In this document: one piece after another, positions 1 through 12,186 of the stretch
Numbering within the stretch: position 1 is the stretch's first letter
Layout: each line of letters starts with the position of its first letter
Source: JAFAVZ01 sp036009105
GTDB taxonomy: Bacteria > Acidobacteriota > Thermoanaerobaculia > Gp7-AA8
Assembly: GCA_036009105.1 (NCBI GenBank)
Contig: DASYMJ010000065.1
Coordinates: forward strand, 1 to 12,186
DNA: 12,186 nt
Direction: 5' to 3'
Translations under genes and position numbers: made by a program
Notes under the pieces: generated by a model
The model's input: only the letters and a program-made list of their open reading frames with translations
What the model was told of the DNA's origin: nothing
Database searches by the model: none

Positions 1-92
1 AGAATCGCCCGCACCGTCTCGAGCGGAAATGCCTCCGACAGTACCCCGATGCCCGCCTTCCCGATGTCGAACCTCCGCGCCGACACTCCCAT
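1..92 (-). CDS. Partial IS4-like transposase (N-terminus only)
   Basis: Reading leftward from an ATG at 92, the frame is open for 30 complete codons to the window edge, so only the start of the protein is visible. A purine-rich ribosome binding site (GGGAGGG) sits about 5 bases upstream of the ATG and supports this start. The peptide begins MGVSARRFDIGKAG and continues IGVLSEAFPLETVRAI. The pattern G-V-L-x(3)-F-P-x-E-x-V is what I associate with the N-terminal domain of IS4-family transposases, which precedes the DDE catalytic domain. The catalytic part lies outside the window, so the family call rests on this short match only. The gene is divergent from the lipoprotein gene at 241. Whether the element is intact cannot be judged. 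An unrelated protein with a similar N-terminus remains possible. Confidence 0.55.
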   Translation of the reverse strand, partial: MGVSARRFDIGKAGIGVLSEAFPLETVRAI

Positions 93-114
93 CACACCCT
101 CCCTTCGGCCGCGT

Positions 115-141
115 CAATGATCGCTTAACTTAAGGCCATTG
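115..141. repeat. Interrupted palindrome, possible IS end or operator
   Basis: The sequence holds two nested inverted pairs: CAATG (115-119) with CATTG (137-141), and CTTAA (124-128) with TTAAG (130-134) around a single central C. It lies 23 bases upstream of the transposase-like ATG and about 100 bases upstream of the lipoprotein ATG, in an AT-richer gap between two divergent genes. It could be the outer terminal repeat of the IS4-like element or a binding site for a dimeric regulator. The symmetry is directly visible; the role is inference, because the second end of the element is not in the window. Confidence 0.35.
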
Positions 142-176
142 CGGCTAACTGCTCACGCTCCACTTTCGCAAGTCTC

Positions 177-206
177 TTGCTGATCACGAAACATTCTCGG
201 TAAGAT
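177..206 (+). promoter_or_regulatory. Possible sigma70-type promoter of the lipoprotein gene
   Basis: TTGCTG (177-182) and TAAGAT (201-206) are separated by 18 bases and resemble -35 and -10 boxes (3/6 and 4/6 matches to consensus). Transcription would begin near 213, giving a leader of about 28 bases that contains the ribosome binding site at 232-236. The match is weak and rests on position and spacing; no other evidence is available. Confidence 0.25.
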
Positions 207-240
207 GGATTGCATCTAACATTCGCCTGATGGAGGAACA

Positions 241-663
241 ATGCGTCGGCTTCTACCCTCGTTTATGCTCATACTGAGTCTGGGCTGCGCTTCCACGGTG
301 CAACCTGTGGCATATTCACACGCTACCGCCAAGCCCACACAGGACGTATTTGACTGTGTCGCTGGCATGGTCAACTCGCTTGGCTACAACATGCAAAACG
401 CTTCTAAGGAAGCGGGCTTCATTAAAGCCGAAAAGAAAACTAATGGTCTCGGCACGGTGATCATGGCTGGATATAACGTTTTTGATGCGATGACCGCCTC
501 GATCTTCAAGGACCCCTCGACCGGCAGTACTACTCTTCGCATTTCCGCTCAGAGCGATAAGGAGCGAGCGATGGGATGGGGCGCCGGCTCTCGAGCGGTC
601 ACCGAGCCATCGGTCGCGCTGAAGGCTGATGCGCAGAAGATCGTTTCGACGTGCGCTCCCTGA
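241..663 (+). CDS. Small predicted lipoprotein of unknown function
   Basis: The gene encodes 140 residues. A GGAGG at 232-236 lies four bases before the ATG and fixes the start. The N-terminus has two arginines, a hydrophobic stretch (residues 4-14) and L-S-L-G-C ending at Cys16. This is a lipobox-like site for signal peptidase II, so the mature protein should be about 125 residues, lipid-anchored at Cys16 and exported from the cytoplasm. The mature part has two more cysteines (residue 39, in VFDCVAGM, and residue 138, in STCAP near the end) that could pair, plus a glycine-rich middle (GLGTVIMAGYNVFDAM). I recognise no enzymatic motif. The overall look is that of a small cell-envelope lipoprotein. 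It stands alone, divergent from the transposase-like gene and convergent with the gene at 1015-1929. Base composition is lower in GC than the NRPS gene, so it is unlikely to be part of that pathway. Confidence 0.75.
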   Translation: MRRLLPSFMLILSLGCASTVQPVAYSHATAKPTQDVFDCVAGMVNSLGYNMQNASKEAGFIKAEKKTNGLGTVIMAGYNVFDAMTASIFKDPSTGSTTLRISAQSDKERAMGWGAGSRAVTEPSVALKADAQKIVSTCAP

Positions 664-1014
664 TGCGTAGAGACGCGGACCGTGAAGCGGTCCCATGCCT
701 GGCCTATGGTAATGGTTCGGAGCTCCGGTACTCCACGCATTCGCGGCTTGTGCGCAGATGGAAGCGGCAATGCGTCGAATGGCGGCTGAGTGACGCGTTG
801 TGGTCTGCCCAACGGATCACACGCTAAGCTGCGCGGCCAAGGCCCGCGTGCCGAAGTCGCAGCGGCACGGCGGTTGCCGCCTTTCACGGCCTTCTAGCCC
901 GAGTACGCATGCAACCGACGTGTCCGCAGTCTCAGGCTTGAGGCGCCCGACGCGGCTCGGCCGCCGGGCCGAAGCCGGCCGCGGCAGCTTCAGCGTGAAG
1001 TTGGGCAGCCGTTT
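664..1014. other. Intergenic region between convergent genes, no convincing gene
   Basis: This 351-base stretch separates the 3' ends of the lipoprotein gene and the minus-strand gene at 1015-1929. Open frames in it on either strand lack a good ribosome binding site and give arginine-, serine- and proline-rich peptides typical of GC-rich noncoding frames. It holds a 6-bp hairpin at 677-693, 13 bases after the lipoprotein stop, and a 6-bp hairpin at 957-972 (TCGGCC, GCCG loop, GGCCGA). Neither has a T-run, so both are at best weak terminators. The GC content rises sharply toward 900-1000. Nothing else is recognisable. Confidence 0.5.
677..693 (+). terminator. Weak candidate terminator hairpin after the lipoprotein gene
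   Basis: GGACCG (677-682) pairs perfectly with CGGTCC (688-693) around a 5-base loop, 13 bases after the lipoprotein stop codon. There is no following T-run, so this could just as well be an mRNA 3'-end-stabilising hairpin, or chance. Confidence 0.25.
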
Positions 1015-1929
1015 TTACAGCCTTCCGTTGTACCGCAGATCATAGATCTCCTTCGCTTCGCCAGCGTAAGGAACCAAAATCCCCCAGACGTACTTGGCCC
1101 TGTCAGCCAGCCCCAGACGCAGTTCGAGCTCGATCTCCGAAATCAACGCGAGAAGTAGAATGACAGCAATCGACAGGTTGTCTGATCGAACCTTCTCAAG
1201 AATTGTGCGTTCTTCGTTACTCGGCTTTGGAAACAGGAAATAGCCGCCACGTCGCCATAGACCGGGCCAACTTAGATGTGAATCCTGTGACAACTCGCGG
1301 TAGAACCAGTCGTTGAGGTATCTCAGATATTTGCGTCGTTCTTCGGAGGCACAGGCTTCGCTCATCTTGCCAGGCGTCGGCCAGTATTTGAGTCGCTTCA
1401 GGTCCGCGATCTCCGCATCGCTTATGCTCCATAGCTCACGATCTTCGGCGACGACGGCTCCGTACGAGCTGAGATACTCATGCCATGACGGCTCACTGCC
1501 ATACGCTGACTGGAAACGACTCCTCTTCTCCTCCATTTCACGCCAGCCGGCTCGGACATACCACGAGGTGCGTTCGTGTAAGTCCTCGAAGAGAAAGACA
1601 ACCGTAAAGAGCGCATCAAGAATAGTCCGCGCCAATGGAGGCGCGCTCAAGGTGTACTGCAGCTTGCGCGCGCCATCCGGTGGTTTTTCAGCTGAGAAGT
1701 ATCGAATGGTGCGGTATGTGTTCTCCGAGATCGCGATGAGTAACCGCAAGACGATCTTAGTGGCTGGATGGCGGTCTATGCTTGCAGGCCATTCGCGATC
1801 GATCTTGTTAACCGTGGCCACAGCGAGCGAGTCGAGCGGCTGACGGATCAACTCGAAGTCAAGTCGCGGCAGGTCTTCATACAAATGTGGGACTCTCGCT
1901 TTCCCTGCAGATGCTGAGCATTCTCGCAT
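1015..1929 (-). CDS. Hypothetical protein, 304 residues
   Basis: The protein starts at the ATG at 1929 (MRECSASAGK) and ends with TAA at 1015. It is real rather than a shadow frame: composition is balanced, codon use is not the GC-saturated pattern of the NRPS, and the frame is lower in GC than the gene upstream. It looks mostly helical. There is a hydrophobic segment around residues 97-114 (PPLARTILDALFTVVFLF) and another near 251-270 (NLSIAVILLLALISEIELEL). A Trp/Tyr/Arg-rich part lies at about 194-232, including YLNDWFYRELSQDSHLSW. The LARTILDALF segment and the YRELS-x(3)-H pattern faintly recall DUF5677-type uncharacterised proteins, a guess from memory. A GTG at 1995 would add 22 residues, but it overlaps the candidate promoter, so I prefer the ATG. 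It follows the NRPS gene on the same strand beyond a strong hairpin and is probably transcribed separately. No catalytic motif was found. Confidence 0.75.
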   Translation of the reverse strand: MRECSASAGKARVPHLYEDLPRLDFELIRQPLDSLAVATVNKIDREWPASIDRHPATKIVLRLLIAISENTYRTIRYFSAEKPPDGARKLQYTLSAPPLARTILDALFTVVFLFEDLHERTSWYVRAGWREMEEKRSRFQSAYGSEPSWHEYLSSYGAVVAEDRELWSISDAEIADLKRLKYWPTPGKMSEACASEERRKYLRYLNDWFYRELSQDSHLSWPGLWRRGGYFLFPKPSNEERTILEKVRSDNLSIAVILLLALISEIELELRLGLADRAKYVWGILVPYAGEAKEIYDLRYNGRL

Positions 1930-1993
1930 GAAGCGTCGGCCTGCCCAACTAACAATTAGGCTGCCGCACCGAACAATGTCTGCGGCGCTGACC

Positions 1994-2022
1994 ACTATGG
2001 CCCAGTCCCCACCTTGTCGCAA
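1994..2022 (-). promoter_or_regulatory. Possible promoter of the 304-residue hypothetical gene
   Basis: On the minus strand TTGCGA (2022-2017) and CATAGT (1999-1994) are separated by exactly 17 bases, each matching 4 of 6 consensus positions. The site lies just past the NRPS hairpin, and transcription would start about 60 bases before the ATG at 1929. This placement supports independent expression of the hypothetical gene and argues against the alternative GTG start at 1995, which overlaps the -10 box. There is no experimental support. Confidence 0.35.
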
Positions 2023-2030
2023 AGCGTACG

Positions 2031-2068
2031 CCTGACGCTGGCGGCGCTCCCCCGCCGCCAGCGTCAGG
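2031..2068 (-). terminator. Perfect 16-bp hairpin after the NRPS gene, likely terminator
   Basis: CCTGACGCTGGCGGCG (2031-2046) is exactly complementary to CGCCGCCAGCGTCAGG (2053-2068), with a 6-base loop. On the NRPS transcript the stem begins four bases after the TAA stop. The very stable stem and its position argue for a transcription terminator or a 3'-end-protecting structure. The usual U-tract is poor: the following bases are CGTACGCTTTGCG, with only three Ts. Termination may therefore be inefficient or may rely on the stem alone. Confidence 0.65.
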
Positions 2069-2072
2069 AGTG

Positions 2073-12186
<10,114 letters not shown>

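Noticed and set aside
549..887. Minus-strand open frame opposite the lipoprotein gene end
   Set aside because: It is Arg/Ala/Pro-rich, has no credible start signal, and overlaps the better supported lipoprotein gene.
957..991. GC-rich hairpins downstream of the hypothetical gene as a terminator
   Set aside because: The stems are short (5-6 bp), there is no T-run, and such pairings are expected by chance in DNA this GC-rich.
930..1014. In-frame continuation of the hypothetical protein past its TAA (KRLPNFTLKLPRP...), considered as read-through or a transposase tail remnant
   Set aside because: It quickly becomes Arg/Pro-rich, there is no sign of stop-codon recoding, and the resemblance to a transposase C-terminus is too vague to claim.
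800..1045. Plus-strand open frame of 81 codons
   Set aside because: It has no ribosome binding site and a peptide composition typical of random GC-rich sequence, and it runs antisense into the end of the hypothetical gene.
1930..1995. GTG at 1995 as the start of the hypothetical protein, with AAGGTGGGG upstream
   Set aside because: It overlaps the -10 box of the best promoter candidate and begins with an extension of unclear homology. The ATG at 1929 is simpler, although the GTG cannot be excluded.

Overview
The window looks like a high-GC, probably Gram-negative bacterial chromosome. The evidence is strongly GC-rich coding DNA with GC-biased third positions across the large gene, a Gram-negative-style lipoprotein signal, and non-ribosomal peptide synthetase (NRPS) domain architecture. 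The phylum cannot be fixed from the sequence; a betaproteobacterium, myxobacterium, acidobacterium or similar soil lineage would all fit.

Layout. (1) Positions 1-92, minus strand: the first 30 codons of a gene that runs off the left edge, resembling the N-terminus of an IS4-type transposase. An interrupted palindrome at 115-141 may be the element's outer end or its control site. (2) Positions 241-663, plus strand: a small 140-residue predicted lipoprotein with lower GC. (3) Positions 664-1014: no convincing gene. (4) Positions 1015-1929, minus strand: a 304-residue protein of unknown function, also visibly lower in GC, with a possible promoter of its own. (5) Positions 2031-2068: a perfect 16-bp GC-rich hairpin, a few bases past the stop of the large gene. 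(6) Positions 2073-12186, minus strand: the 3' 10.1 kb of one giant NRPS gene, whose 5' end lies beyond the right edge of the window.

The NRPS fragment reads A(partial)-T-E / C-A-T-E / C-A-T-stop. Residues lining the three substrate pockets suggest Thr, a Val-like aliphatic residue (least certain) and Cys. The epimerization domains should invert the first two. The visible part therefore predicts a growing chain ending ...-D-allo-Thr-D-Val(?)-L-Cys held as a thioester on the last carrier domain. No thioesterase, reductase or terminal condensation domain follows, and no downstream NRPS gene lies in this window. Release or further extension must come from a protein encoded elsewhere; the short acidic C-terminal tail could be a docking peptide. 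The E-C blocks of consecutive modules are close copies spaced exactly 4437 bp apart, while the adenylation cores differ. This points to module duplication with substrate-domain exchange. The left 2 kb looks like the outer edge of the biosynthetic cluster, where lower-GC unrelated genes and a mobile element begin.
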